Assembly: GCF_943912665.1 (NCBI RefSeq)
Contig: NZ_CALTVG010000011.1
Span: forward strand, 1-52,034
Length of the DNA stretch: 52,034 nt
Source: an uncultured Corynebacterium sp.
GTDB taxonomy: Bacteria; Actinomycetota; Actinomycetes; Mycobacteriales; Mycobacteriaceae
Direction of reading: 5' to 3'
Below the pieces are notes generated by a model that was not told the origin of the DNA, made no database searches, and worked only from the letters and a program-made list of their open reading frames with translations. A program made the translations under genes and the position numbers. Below are positions 34,504 through 43,450 of the stretch, piece after piece. The number at the start of each line of letters is the position of its first letter. The stretch's first letter is position 1.

Positions 34504-35562
34504 TTAGGAGTGTGATGCGAAAGTTTCGGTATCGATGACGAAGCGGAACTTCACGTCACCGGCCACCACGCGGTCATAGGCTGCGTCCACCTCGTCGACG
34601 CCGACCTTCTCAATGACCGCACCCAGGTTGTGCTCCGCGCAGAAGTCCAGCATCTCCTGGGTCTCCGCGATGCCACCGATGTTGTTGCCGGTGAGCACCT
34701 TGCCGCCGCCGACGATGCTGCGCAGGTGCAGCGGGAGGGCCTCCGGCGGCAGGCCCACAACAGACATGATGCCGCGCGGCTTGAGCAGGCCCAAGTAATC
34801 CTCAAGATCGTACTCGGCCGAGATGGTGGACAGAATGAGGTCAAACTCGCCGCGGTGGTTGTTGAAGAAGTCTTCTTCCTCGGTGGTGGCCAGCGAGCGG
34901 GCAGCGCCCAGCTTCGCGGCGTCCTCCGCCTTGCGGGAGGTGCGGGAAATCACGGTGACCTCCGCACCCTTGGCGGCGGCAATCTGGACGCCCATGTGAC
35001 CCAGTCCGCCGAGGCCTACGATGGCGACCTTCTGGCCTTCCTTGACGTCCCAGCGAGCCAGCGGCGAGTAGGTGGTGATACCCGCGCAGAGCAGCGGTGC
35101 CGCCACGTCAAAATCGAGGGAGTCTGGGATGCGCAGTACGAAGTTCTCGTTGACAACGACCTTCTCGGCGTAGCCGCCCTGCGTGACGGTGCCGTCCACG
35201 TCTTTCGAGTTGTAGGTGCCCACATTGCCGTTGAGACAGTTCTGCTCCATGCCGGCCTGGCACTGCTCGCATTCGCCGCAGGAATTCACCATGCAGCCAA
35301 CGCCCACGCGGTCGCCGACCTGGAACTTGGTGACGTTCTCCCCCACCGCGGAGACTACGCCGGCAATCTCGTGGCCGACGGTGAGCGGGAAGTGCGCCTC
35401 TCCCCACTCGTTGCGGATGGTGTGAATATCCGAGTGGCAGATGCCGGCCGCCTTGATGTCGATGACGACATCGTCCGCGCGCGGGTCGCGACGCTCAATG
35501 GTCACAACCTTGAAGGGCTCGGTGGGGCCGGTCTTTTGAAGTGCTTTCGCTTTAATGGTCAT
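34504..35562 (-). CDS. Zinc-dependent alcohol dehydrogenase (MDR superfamily)
   Basis: NAD(P)-dependent dehydrogenase of 352 residues from ATG 35562 (a GTG at 35571 is an alternative). Catalytic zinc ligands are in AAGICHSDIH and GHEIAGVVSAVGENV plus a later Cys. A structural-zinc-like cysteine cluster occurs in SCGECEQCQAGMEQNC. The nucleotide fold is AIVGLGGLGHMGVQIA. The sequence resembles the YahK/cinnamyl-alcohol group of NADP-dependent aldehyde reductases. It stands alone between gatB (same strand, upstream) and the YkvI-like gene. Physiological substrate unknown. Confidence 0.92.
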   Translation of the reverse strand: MTIKAKALQKTGPTEPFKVVTIERRDPRADDVVIDIKAAGICHSDIHTIRNEWGEAHFPLTVGHEIAGVVSAVGENVTKFQVGDRVGVGCMVNSCGECEQCQAGMEQNCLNGNVGTYNSKDVDGTVTQGGYAEKVVVNENFVLRIPDSLDFDVAAPLLCAGITTYSPLARWDVKEGQKVAIVGLGGLGHMGVQIAAAKGAEVTVISRTSRKAEDAAKLGAARSLATTEEEDFFNNHRGEFDLILSTISAEYDLEDYLGLLKPRGIMSVVGLPPEALPLHLRSIVGGGKVLTGNNIGGIAETQEMLDFCAEHNLGAVIEKVGVDEVDAAYDRVVAGDVKFRFVIDTETFASHS

Positions 35563-35617
35563 GGCGACCACGGTACCCCGCAGCCGCCTGACCTCGCATA
35601 ATGGAAACTCTTCCCAA

Positions 35618-37123
35618 CTAGGAGAGCTTCTTAGCGATGAGCTTGTTCACCTGACCCGGGTCCGCCTTACCCTGGGTGGCCTTCATGACCGCGCCGACGA
35701 TGGCGCCGGTGACCTTCTTGTTGCCGGCCTTGTACTTCTCCACGATGTCCGGGTTGGCGGCCAGCGCCTCATCGACGGCCTTCTCAATGGCACCGTCATC
35801 ACGCACGACCTCGAGGCCACGCTTGGCGACGACCTCGTCGACGTCGCCCTCGCCCTCCAGCACACCGTCGACAGCCTTGCGGGCTAGCTTGGTGGTGAGC
35901 TTGCCTTCCTTGACCAGCTCCACCACGCGGGCGACCTGCGCCGGGGTGATGTTCAGCGCGTTGAGCTCGACGCCGGCCTCGTTCGCCTTGCCCGTCAGGT
36001 AGGACACCCACCAGGAGCGCGCCTCGTCCGGGGTGGTGCCGGCCTCGACGGTCTCAATGATGAGGTCGAGCGCGCCAGCATTGACCAAGTCGCGCATCTC
36101 CTCGTCCTTGAGGCCCCACTCCTCCTGAATGCGGGCGCGGCGGATCCACGGCATCTCCGGCAGGGTCTGTCGGATCTCCTCTACCCACTCGCGGGAGACA
36201 ATCACCGGCGGCAGGTCCGGGTCGTTGAAGTAGCGGTAGTCCTCCGCAGTCTCCTTCGGGCGTCCCTTCGAGGTGGTACCGTCGGTCTCCTGGTAGTGGC
36301 GGGTTTCCTGGGCGATCGCGCCGCCGTCGACAAGCACCTGCGCCTGACGCTGCATCTCAAAGCGCACCGCCTGCTCCACCGAGCGCAGCGAGTTGATGTT
36401 CTTGGTCTCGGTGCGGGTGCCAAACTCCTCCTGGCCCACCGGGCGCAGCGACAGGTTGGAGTCCACACGCATCGAGCCCTGGTCCATGCGGGCATCGGAC
36501 ACGCCGAGCGCCGCCACCAGCTCACGCAGCGCGGACACATACGCGCGGGCCACCTCCGGGGCCCGCTCGCCGGCGCCGATGATCGGCTTGGTCACGATCT
36601 CAATCAGCGGGATGCCAGCGCGGTTGCAGTCCACCAGCGAGGAGGTTGCGCCGTGGATGCGGCCGTCGGCGCCACCCAGGTGGGTCAGCTTGCCGGTGTC
36701 CTCCTCCATGTGCGCGCGCTCAATCTCCACGCGCCACTCAGTACCGTCATCGAGGACCACGTCCAGGTAGCCGTCGTAAGCAATCGGCTCGTCGTACTGG
36801 GAGATCTGGTAGTTCTTCGGCTGGTCCGGGTAGAAGTAGTTCTTACGGGCAAAGCGCGAGGACTCCGCGATGGAGCAATTCAGCGCCAAGCCGATGCGGA
36901 TTGCGCCCTCGACGCCCTTCGAATTCACCACCGGCAGCGCGCCCGGCAGGCCCAGGGACACCGGGTCCACGTTGGAGTTCGGGGCTGCGTTGAAGTTCGT
37001 GGGCGAGGTGGAGAACATCTTGGTCTCCGTATTGAGCTCCACGTGGACTTCCATGCCCATCACCGGATCAAACTTTTCCAGGACCTCGTCGTAGTCCATC
37101 AGGTCATACATCGCAGCAGTCAT
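35618..37123 (-). CDS. gatB: Asp-tRNA(Asn)/Glu-tRNA(Gln) amidotransferase subunit B (GatB)
   Basis: ATP-dependent tRNA-binding and activating subunit of GatCAB, 501 residues. ATG 37123 ([14 protein letters not shown]) fits the family N-terminus; longer in-frame starts upstream are unlikely. Seen are [45 protein letters not shown], the kinase-domain [14 protein letters not shown], a [10 protein letters not shown] stretch, EIKN-type [16 protein letters not shown] and the C-terminal YqeY-like tail ([17 protein letters not shown]). Its partners gatA and gatC lie about 8 kb away, as in C. glutamicum. Confidence 0.97.
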   Translation of the reverse strand: MTAAMYDLMDYDEVLEKFDPVMGMEVHVELNTETKMFSTSPTNFNAAPNSNVDPVSLGLPGALPVVNSKGVEGAIRIGLALNCSIAESSRFARKNYFYPDQPKNYQISQYDEPIAYDGYLDVVLDDGTEWRVEIERAHMEEDTGKLTHLGGADGRIHGATSSLVDCNRAGIPLIEIVTKPIIGAGERAPEVARAYVSALRELVAALGVSDARMDQGSMRVDSNLSLRPVGQEEFGTRTETKNINSLRSVEQAVRFEMQRQAQVLVDGGAIAQETRHYQETDGTTSKGRPKETAEDYRYFNDPDLPPVIVSREWVEEIRQTLPEMPWIRRARIQEEWGLKDEEMRDLVNAGALDLIIETVEAGTTPDEARSWWVSYLTGKANEAGVELNALNITPAQVARVVELVKEGKLTTKLARKAVDGVLEGEGDVDEVVAKRGLEVVRDDGAIEKAVDEALAANPDIVEKYKAGNKKVTGAIVGAVMKATQGKADPGQVNKLIAKKLS

Positions 37124-37166
37124 GGATGCCATCTTAGTATGCGCGCACTCCCCCGTGCTCATACGG

Positions 37167-38764
37167 CTAGCCCAGCAGCGTGATGCCATGGGTGATGAGA
37201 ATCTTTACAATCATGGCCGCCGGATACACCATGGCATAACCCAGTGCCACGCGCTGATCTGTGTTTGTGCGGTTGTTGGCGAACGCCAATACGGCCGGCT
37301 GCGTCTGCGCGCCGGCCAGGGCTCCGGCAGTCTTCGTCGCCCCCACACGCAGCACGCGGCGCAGGACCACCGCGAAGCCCGCTGCCACCACAGTGGTGAT
37401 CAGCGCGCCCAAAACTAATATCTTCCACCAGGAACCGCCGCTAAAGGCCCCCGCAATTTCACCGCCAGCGTTGGTGCCCGCCTGGGCGAGGAACAAGAGC
37501 AGCCCCAGCTCCGCCAGGACCGTGTTCGCCGAGTGCGGAAGCGCGGTAACCGTCGAGCCAATGCGCCCGATACGCGCCATCACCAGCGCCACGATGAGCA
37601 CGCCGGCGGCCGCGCCCAAGTTAAAAGAGCTCCCGCCCGGCAGCGGGATATCAATGTGCCCCACAAAGATGCCCACGGCGAGCCCCAAGCCCAGCGACAC
37701 CGGATTAATGTCGGTCAATCCCTGCGAGGAATCCCCCAAGAAGGTCGAGATTTCCCGCAGCGCCCGCTGGGTGCCCACCACCCGCACGCGGTCGCCGAGC
37801 TCCACCACGTGTTCTGGAATCGCCACCTGGTCGTTATCGGCGCGCCGAACGCGCGAGATACGCGCCCCCAGCGATCCGCCAGCTGATTATTCAGCTCCGC
37901 GATGGTCTTCCCCGCCAACTCGTGCTCGGAGATGGTGATGCGGCGGAAGTCTAGGTCGTGGCGATCGTCATTCAGAATCTGCGGCGATTCCCTGCCAGCA
38001 CTCCCCAAGATGTTGTCGAGGTCCTCGGGCGCGCCCACCAAGGTGACCACATCGCCCGGGTGCAGCACGTCGAAGTACTTCGGAATGGTCAGCTCATTGC
38101 TGCCCACGCGGCGCAGGCGCGTGACCTGCACCTCACCGTTGCCAATACTGTCGATTTCCGCGATCGAGATTTCCCGCATCACCTGCATGTGCTGCCTAGT
38201 GACGGGTGACATGGTGTCGTCGTCATTGCCGGCGTCGCGCAGCACCAGCACCGTCGCCGCCAACATCCCGATGACACCGAAGAGGTAGGACACCGCGTAC
38301 CCCACGGTGGCCGCGCCTGGATCGCCCGTGCTTTCCGACGCCGCCGCCAACGCCGGCGTATTCGTCACCGCACCGGCAAACGTGCCAGCAATCGTGGCAT
38401 TGCTCAGGTCGAAAACGTACCTTCCCACGCCAAAGGCCAACCCCGCCGCCACGAGAAAGACCCCGATCATTGAGAGGACCGGCCCAGTGGCCGTTTTGAG
38501 CGACTTAAAGAACGCCACGCCCGAGTTGTTGCCAATACCGAAGGCGAAGAGAACCAACCCCAAGGTCCCCAAAATCGGCGGCACGGAGGCTTCCACCCCC
38601 GCTGCCTGCGCGGCGGCCGAAAAAGCGATCCCCAAAAAGAGCACCGCCGCGGCACCCAAACTGATGCCGCGAGACTTGACGCTGCCCAGCGCCATACCAA
38701 TGCCAATGAGCAGGAACACCAACAAGATGGGCTGCTCGGCGAAAAACGCCATCACGTTCGTCAT
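37167..38764 (-). pseudogene. AspT/YidE-family transporter, frameshifted
   Basis: Membrane transporter of the aspartate:alanine exchanger (AspT/YidE/YbjL) family: N-terminal helices from ATG 38764 (MTNVMAFFAEQPILLVFLLIGIGMALG), two TrkA-C-like regulatory domains (about 190-360), and a second helix set with the repeated GxxxG-rich hydrophobic segments. The frame is broken near 37865-37869. There a run of five C (plus strand) encodes RWG-RVSRAF, whereas one added base gives RWGARISRVRRADNDQ and joins the downstream frame (VAIPEHVVELGDRVRVVG) without a stop. Restored length is 532 residues, normal for the family. Either a true mutation or a homopolymer sequencing error. Confidence 0.85.
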
Positions 38765-38793
38765 GACTAGTGCGGTGCCCCACGGAGGGCTAT

Positions 38794-39825
38794 TTAGCCA
38801 AAGAGCGCCTGCGCATTGGAGTAGCGCTTCGCCGGGACAACCTTGAGCTTGCCCACGGCATCTTCCAGCGGGACAAGGTCGATGTTCTCGCCGTGCAGTG
38901 CTACGCACATGCCGGACTGGCCATTGTGGGCTGCGCGAGCCGCGTGCGTACCGTAGCGGGTAGCCAGAACGCGGTCGTACGCGGTCGGCGTGCCACCACG
39001 CTGGATGTGACCCAAGACCGTCGTGCGCACGTCGTAGCCCGTGCGCTTCTTAATCTCGTCACCGATGACCTGGCCAATGCCATTGAAGGTCTGGTGGCCG
39101 AATTGGTCCACACCGCCCTCTTCGAAATCCATGGTGCCTTCCTTGGGCAGCGCACCCTCGGCCACACAGACAATTCCGTATTTCTCACCCATCTGGAAGC
39201 GGCGCTCCATCGCCTTCGTGATATCGGCGATATCGAACGGCACCTCGGGGATAACGGTGTAGTGAGCGCCGCCAGCCATGCCTGCATGCAGGGCGATCCA
39301 GCCAACGTGGCGGCCCATGACCTCCACGATGAGAATGCGGTTGTGAGACTCTGCGGTGGTGTGGAGACGATCAATCGCGTCGGTTGCCACAGAAACGGCA
39401 GTATCGAAGCCGAAAGTGTAGTCGGTGGCGTTGACGTCATTATCAATAGTCTTCGGCACACCAATGACCGGAATACCGTTGTCAGACAGCCACTTAGCGC
39501 CCTTCAGGGTGCCTTCGCCGCCGATAGCGATAAGAGCATCTACGCCGGCGTCAGCCATGTTGGCCTTGATAGTGTCCAGGCCCGCCTTGAACTTGTCCGG
39601 GTGCAGGCGGCCGGTACCCAGGATGGTGCCGCCGCGCAGCAGAATGCGGTCGATCTCTGCATCGTCGTAGAGGTCCCGGCGGCGGTCCTCCATGAGGCCA
39701 ACCCAGCCGTCCTCATAGCCGACAACCGTATCGCCGAACTCGTTGGACGCGGTACGAACGACCGCGCGGATAACAGCATTCAGACCGGGGCAATCACCAC
39801 CGGATGTCAGTACAGCAAGACGCAT
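38794..39825 (-). CDS. pfkA: 6-phosphofructokinase (PfkA)
   Basis: Glycolytic kinase of 343 residues making fructose 1,6-bisphosphate. It opens with [18 protein letters not shown]. The phosphoryl-donor loop is GGEGT (102-106); Gly at the fourth position points to ATP use, since PPi enzymes carry Asp there. PKTIDND (124-130) is the catalytic loop and [10 protein letters not shown] the substrate loop. It belongs to the actinobacterial group III PFKs, which lack the classic allosteric C-terminus pattern. The gene looks leaderless: TAGCTT lies exactly 7 bases before ATG 39825. Confidence 0.96.
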   Translation of the reverse strand: MRLAVLTSGGDCPGLNAVIRAVVRTASNEFGDTVVGYEDGWVGLMEDRRRDLYDDAEIDRILLRGGTILGTGRLHPDKFKAGLDTIKANMADAGVDALIAIGGEGTLKGAKWLSDNGIPVIGVPKTIDNDVNATDYTFGFDTAVSVATDAIDRLHTTAESHNRILIVEVMGRHVGWIALHAGMAGGAHYTVIPEVPFDIADITKAMERRFQMGEKYGIVCVAEGALPKEGTMDFEEGGVDQFGHQTFNGIGQVIGDEIKKRTGYDVRTTVLGHIQRGGTPTAYDRVLATRYGTHAARAAHNGQSGMCVALHGENIDLVPLEDAVGKLKVVPAKRYSNAQALFG

Positions 39826-39832
39826 GCTTTCT

Positions 39833-39838
39833 AAGCTA
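39833..39838 (-). promoter_or_regulatory. -10 box of leaderless pfkA
   Basis: Minus-strand TAGCTT with 7 bases (39826-39832) to the pfkA ATG and no Shine-Dalgarno. The same spacing is seen for several other genes in the window. Confidence 0.45.
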
Positions 39839-39869
39839 CCCCGTTGCCAGCTGTCTCGCAGTTACGGGT

Positions 39870-41222
39870 TCAGCCATGGAGCGTGTCGGTGAAGAATAGG
39901 GATGCGCACAACCCTACGGCCAGCGCCGCCAAAATGACGAACAGCGAACTCGCCACCCCAGCTGCCTGCAGAGCCGCCGAGACAGCAGCCACACCAATCA
40001 CCGATCCCACCTGCCGTGAGGTGTTATACACACCGGAGGCGGCTCCCATGAGTTCTGGCGGAGTATCCCGCATCGTGGTCGCCGCGTTGGAGCCCCAGAT
40101 GAAGGACTGCCCCGCTCCAAGTGCGGCGCACGGCAGCGCCAGCCACCACCCTGAAGTGTCACTCAGCATTAATGCCCACACCCCAATGAAAGTGGCGAGC
40201 AGGATTCCGAATCCAAAAAGCGCGAGACGCCGCGGATCGAGTTTGTCTGCCAAGATTCCAGCCAGTGGTGAGATGCACAGCGATACCAGCGCCATCGGGG
40301 TGACAACCAGCCCGGCATCCCCCGCCGACAGTCCCCGCTCATCTTGCAGCCACATCATCATAGGGATCATCATCGATGCCGCCATAAAGCCCATCGCCAC
40401 GATGGCTACCGACCCGACCGAGTAGTTTCGATCCCTGAAGAGCACCAGCGGAACCAGCGGTTCACGGCTGCGCTCCTGCAGAGTGATGAACACCACCAAT
40501 CCCACGACACCGCAAGCGAGCAATGCCCATATCCACCACGGCCAACCGGTCTCTGGGCCCTGCTGCACCGCGAAGACGAGACACGTCAGTGCAATAAAGG
40601 ACACGCCTGCGGAGGCGTAGTCGATTCGCCTGCCGGACGTCGGCAGCTCCGGCACCCACCGTGCGGCCAAGGTAATGGCCAGAAAAACGAACGGAACGTG
40701 CACCCAGAACACGGCATGCCACCCGAAAGCGCCTACTACGAAGCCGCCCACGAGCGGACCCGCCAGCGTGGCCACCGAGCCCACGATACCCCATACGCCT
40801 AGTGCACGACCGCGCCGCGACCTTACAAATATTCGGTTAATCACAGCCATGGATTGCGGCATTTGAATTGACGCACCGAGGCCTTGCAGCGCACGCGCCG
40901 CGATGAGAAGCTCCACGTTCGGAGCCAGCGCACAGCAAACGGCACCGACACCAAACAGCCCCACTCCCAGCTGGAACATACGCTTCTGCCCGTAGATATC
41001 TCCCAGCCGGCCGGTGTACAACAGTGGCACCACCACAGCAAGCAGATACACAGCCGATACCCACATCACCTGGTTGACCCCGGCATCGAAGTACCGCTGG
41101 ATGCCGGGCAGCGCAACCGCAATCATCGACTGATCAAGCAAGGATACGAAGAAGCCAAGGGACAGCGCTGCCATGGCGCGCCAGGCGTTACTCTCCGCTG
41201 GGAGCACGGTGGGTTGATTCAT
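39870..41222 (-). CDS. MFS transporter, DHA2 (EmrB/QacA, 14-helix) family
   Basis: Drug-type exporter of 450 residues with about 14 hydrophobic helices. It contains SLLDQSMIAVALPGIQRYF (the DHA2 helix-1 motif D1 variant), the motif A loop GRLGDIYGQKRMF, RALQGLGASIQMPQSMAVI (motif B/C region) and LAGPLVGGFVVGAFGWHAVFWVHVPF (motif C). It is divergent from a small membrane-protein gene with mirror-image -10 boxes (see the promoter entry). ATG 41222 gives the proper N-terminus; the longer open frame upstream is shadow. Substrate unknown. Confidence 0.9.
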   Translation of the reverse strand: MNQPTVLPAESNAWRAMAALSLGFFVSLLDQSMIAVALPGIQRYFDAGVNQVMWVSAVYLLAVVVPLLYTGRLGDIYGQKRMFQLGVGLFGVGAVCCALAPNVELLIAARALQGLGASIQMPQSMAVINRIFVRSRRGRALGVWGIVGSVATLAGPLVGGFVVGAFGWHAVFWVHVPFVFLAITLAARWVPELPTSGRRIDYASAGVSFIALTCLVFAVQQGPETGWPWWIWALLACGVVGLVVFITLQERSREPLVPLVLFRDRNYSVGSVAIVAMGFMAASMMIPMMMWLQDERGLSAGDAGLVVTPMALVSLCISPLAGILADKLDPRRLALFGFGILLATFIGVWALMLSDTSGWWLALPCAALGAGQSFIWGSNAATTMRDTPPELMGAASGVYNTSRQVGSVIGVAAVSAALQAAGVASSLFVILAALAVGLCASLFFTDTLHG

Positions 41223-41270
41223 GCAGCGAAGTCTAGCCACCGCTTCGGACACGGGCCTAGACTGGTCCGC
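41223..41270. promoter_or_regulatory. Mirror-symmetric divergent leaderless promoters
   Basis: Minus-strand TAGACT (41230-41235) lies 7 bases before ATG 41222, and plus-strand TAGACT (41258-41263) lies 7 bases before ATG 41271. The two boxes form an inverted repeat 22 bases apart inside a 48-base region. Both genes lack a Shine-Dalgarno. Confidence 0.6.
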
Positions 41271-41594
41271 ATGGGAATGATTGACATTAAGAAACCGCAG
41301 GACGTCTCCACCGCCACCACCGTAACCTTGGGGCTCATCGGCGGGTGGGTTACCGCTAAGGAAACAGGAATCCGCCCACTGGGTGGCGTGATCCTCGCTG
41401 CCGCCGGAGTGTGGGCCGGCCGCAGCTGGTGGGCCAAGACTACTCCCGCCACCACCGCGGGCTTGGCCGCCTTGTACACGGGCGCGTTTGGCCTCTCCCA
41501 CCCGCTGGCCAAGAAGATCGGGGCATGGCCGGCCGTCCTTACCGTGACCGCAGCATCCGCCGGCGCTGCCTACGCGCTTTCCGACGCCAAGTAG
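41271..41594 (+). CDS. Small hypothetical membrane protein
   Basis: Protein of 107 residues, ATG 41271 (ATG 41277 possible). A short polar N-terminus (MGMIDIKKPQDVSTATTV) is followed by three or four short hydrophobic segments rich in Gly, Ala and Trp (LGLIGGWVTAK, GGVILAAAGVWAGRSWW, TAGLAALYTGAFGLSH, AVLTVTAASAGAAYALS). It is divergent from the MFS exporter gene, probably leaderless, and followed by a strong hairpin. I do not recognise a family. Confidence 0.7.
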   Translation: MGMIDIKKPQDVSTATTVTLGLIGGWVTAKETGIRPLGGVILAAAGVWAGRSWWAKTTPATTAGLAALYTGAFGLSHPLAKKIGAWPAVLTVTAASAGAAYALSDAK

Positions 41595-41604
41595 ATCCAC
41601 ATAA

Positions 41605-41663
41605 ATAGAACGCCCAGCGTGTGCCGAATAATAGGGGCGGCACTCGTGGGCGTTCTATCTGTC
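41605..41663 (+). terminator. Strong terminator after the small membrane-protein gene
   Basis: ATAGAACGCCCA (41605-41616) pairs perfectly with TGGGCGTTCTAT (41647-41658), and an inner GTGCCG/CGGCAC stem extends it. Pyrimidine-rich CTGTCTCTCTC follows. It begins 10 bases past the stop codon. Confidence 0.8.
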
Positions 41664-42052
41664 TCTCTCACAGTGTGATCCGCACCCAGCAGATGCAATC
41701 ACTAAGTTGATTCTAACCTAACGCTTCCCTTCTGTAAAGCCTTGTGGAAATATTTTTTTAATGCCGGGTTTTCGCAGCATAGACACCGTTTAGTAGACGC
41801 CAATTTACACAGCCCGCCCGGCATCCCAACTGTTTAACGGATGAAATTTTGCGACACGCTACCCCCACTCTTCAGCACCCAGCAAAGACATACACCCAAC
41901 TCGCCAGAGTCGCACACCTGACCTAAAGTGAAGCTTGACACCCCCACCGCGACACTGACTCCCTGCAAATACACGCAGAGTATGGCCATTTTCACCACGT
42001 GCCACTAGTCTGAAAATAGAACAGCATTTCGACTATGTCACCCGGGGGATTC
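41664..42052. other. AT-rich intergenic region upstream of the HNH gene
   Basis: About 390 bases with no credible gene. Base composition is visibly poorer in G+C than the window (for example TGTGGAAATATTTTTTTAATG near 41750). AATAGAAC near 42015 and GGGGGA just before ATG 42053 are the only expression signals suggested. This could mark the edge of an acquired segment. Confidence 0.5.
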
Positions 42053-43342
42053 ATGAGCACGACCACTCGCCCACCAACTTCTCAGCACTTAAAGTTTTTC
42101 GCCCACGCCAACCCTTCCAATCCACTTGCCCAAGCCCGCGCTGCAGTCCGACGCGCCGACTACGATTGCTGGCGTCAAGCACAGCCAGATCTGGATGCCG
42201 ATATTGACACGGTGGCGCTTAGCCTCGTGAACGCATGGGGCCTCAAGGAGGCTTACATCAAATCTGGACTGCGAGCACTCAATCGGCTCGATAGCCTGCC
42301 TAAACTTAAGCAGCTCCAGGAAACCCACTACCTCCTCGATATGGCCGGGCTCATCGCTATAGACGGGCCGATGCAAGCCTTAGCGGGGCCCGACGTGGAC
42401 ACGCTCGCGCTTATCGACGACTTGTTGGTGGACTACTTCACCGCTGACCAGCCACATCAAGTCTTCCCCACCGTGGACAAGATTCGCCGTCGCATGCGCG
42501 ACATCTGCCGCTCTCTGGACGACACTATTGCCTATCGGGATACGAGACCGAAAGACAGCTATGCCTTCTCCAGCAACGGAACGAAGGCCTGGATTGAGCT
42601 TGGCGTCGATGAGGACACTGGCATCAAGCTCGACGCCTTCATCCGGAAGACCGCATCTACGCACGGAATCTCCATTACGGATGCCATGAAGAAGCTTCTC
42701 TCCGGAGAAATCACACCGCCTGCCACGGTCATCCTCCACACCTATCGCGCTACGGACGTGGAGGGAGCACCCACCTTCATCGAAAATCATGGGTGGCGCT
42801 CCGCCCCGATGCCGCATACCCGCATCCGCGATCTTTTCGACGATGTAGAGCCTGCACAAGGCTATGTCTGTCCGGAAGTCATGCGCAAAATAGTCGAAGG
42901 CAGGGACGGCACCTGCCGCGTTGGCGGCTGTAATAAACCCGCCTACCACTCCCAAATGGACCACCGGCACAACTATTCCGAGGGAGGCGCCACCCATCCT
43001 TCTAACTTGGGTTCGCTCTGCCAGGGCCACCACAACATGAAGACAGACGGTCGCCTGCACTATCTCATCGACCCCTATACCGGGGACATCGTCTGGCTTT
43101 TCGACGACGGTACGTGGACCATCACTCAGCCCGAAGGACCCCTGGCACCAAAGATGCAACGGTGGGCGCAGACCGTAGGCCAGCACATTACCAACCGCCG
43201 CACGTTTGTCCGCGAACAAGCACAGAAGCTCAAAGAAGAAATCGACGAATACAACGCCAAGCAGAAAGCAAAAGCCAAAGAAAAAGAAAGGAAAGAAGCG
43301 GAGGCGAAGGGCGATGACCTCCCCGACGACATCCCCTTCTAA
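42053..43342 (+). CDS. HNH endonuclease-like protein (13E12-repeat/DUF222 group)
   Basis: Protein of 429 residues. ATG 42053 is preferred (GGGGGATTC just upstream); ATG 42035 is also in frame. The C-terminal third holds the HNH signature: GTCRVGGCNKPAYHSQMDHRHNYSEGG, with two Cys, the His of DH, Asn in SNLGSLCQGHH and the final His pair. The family is multi-copy in many actinobacteria and its role is unsettled. The last 45 residues form a Lys/Glu-rich coiled-coil-like helix ending in DDLPDDIPF. Flanked upstream by AT-rich DNA and downstream by a hairpin. Confidence 0.85.
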   Translation: MSTTTRPPTSQHLKFFAHANPSNPLAQARAAVRRADYDCWRQAQPDLDADIDTVALSLVNAWGLKEAYIKSGLRALNRLDSLPKLKQLQETHYLLDMAGLIAIDGPMQALAGPDVDTLALIDDLLVDYFTADQPHQVFPTVDKIRRRMRDICRSLDDTIAYRDTRPKDSYAFSSNGTKAWIELGVDEDTGIKLDAFIRKTASTHGISITDAMKKLLSGEITPPATVILHTYRATDVEGAPTFIENHGWRSAPMPHTRIRDLFDDVEPAQGYVCPEVMRKIVEGRDGTCRVGGCNKPAYHSQMDHRHNYSEGGATHPSNLGSLCQGHHNMKTDGRLHYLIDPYTGDIVWLFDDGTWTITQPEGPLAPKMQRWAQTVGQHITNRRTFVREQAQKLKEEIDEYNAKQKAKAKEKERKEAEAKGDDLPDDIPF

Positions 43343-43345
43343 ACG

Positions 43346-43369
43346 GCGGCGTCGAAATAAACGACGCCA
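43346..43369. terminator. Hairpin after the HNH gene
   Basis: GGCGTCG (43348-43354) and CGACGCC (43362-43368) enclose AAATAAA. It lies 5 bases past the HNH stop codon, with no strong U-tract. Confidence 0.55.
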
Positions 43370-43386
43370 CCTCCCTTCCCACAACG

Positions 43387-43422
43387 CGAAAGTCCTCCAC
43401 GGCTCCGAAGAACCGGGAGGAC
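43387..43422 (-). terminator. Terminator downstream of gatA
   Basis: GTCCTCC (43392-43398) and GGAGGAC (43416-43422) with an inner CGG/CCG pairing. On the minus strand the stem is followed by TTTCG. It lies about 30 bases beyond the gatA stop. Confidence 0.65.
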
Positions 43423-43450
43423 AGTCGTGGGCTCAGTGCCCTTGGGCTGG

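Noticed and set aside
37860..37872. Programmed ribosomal frameshifting in the AspT-family gene
   Set aside because: There is no canonical slippery heptamer, stimulatory structure or family precedent; a plain indel in a homopolymer is simpler.
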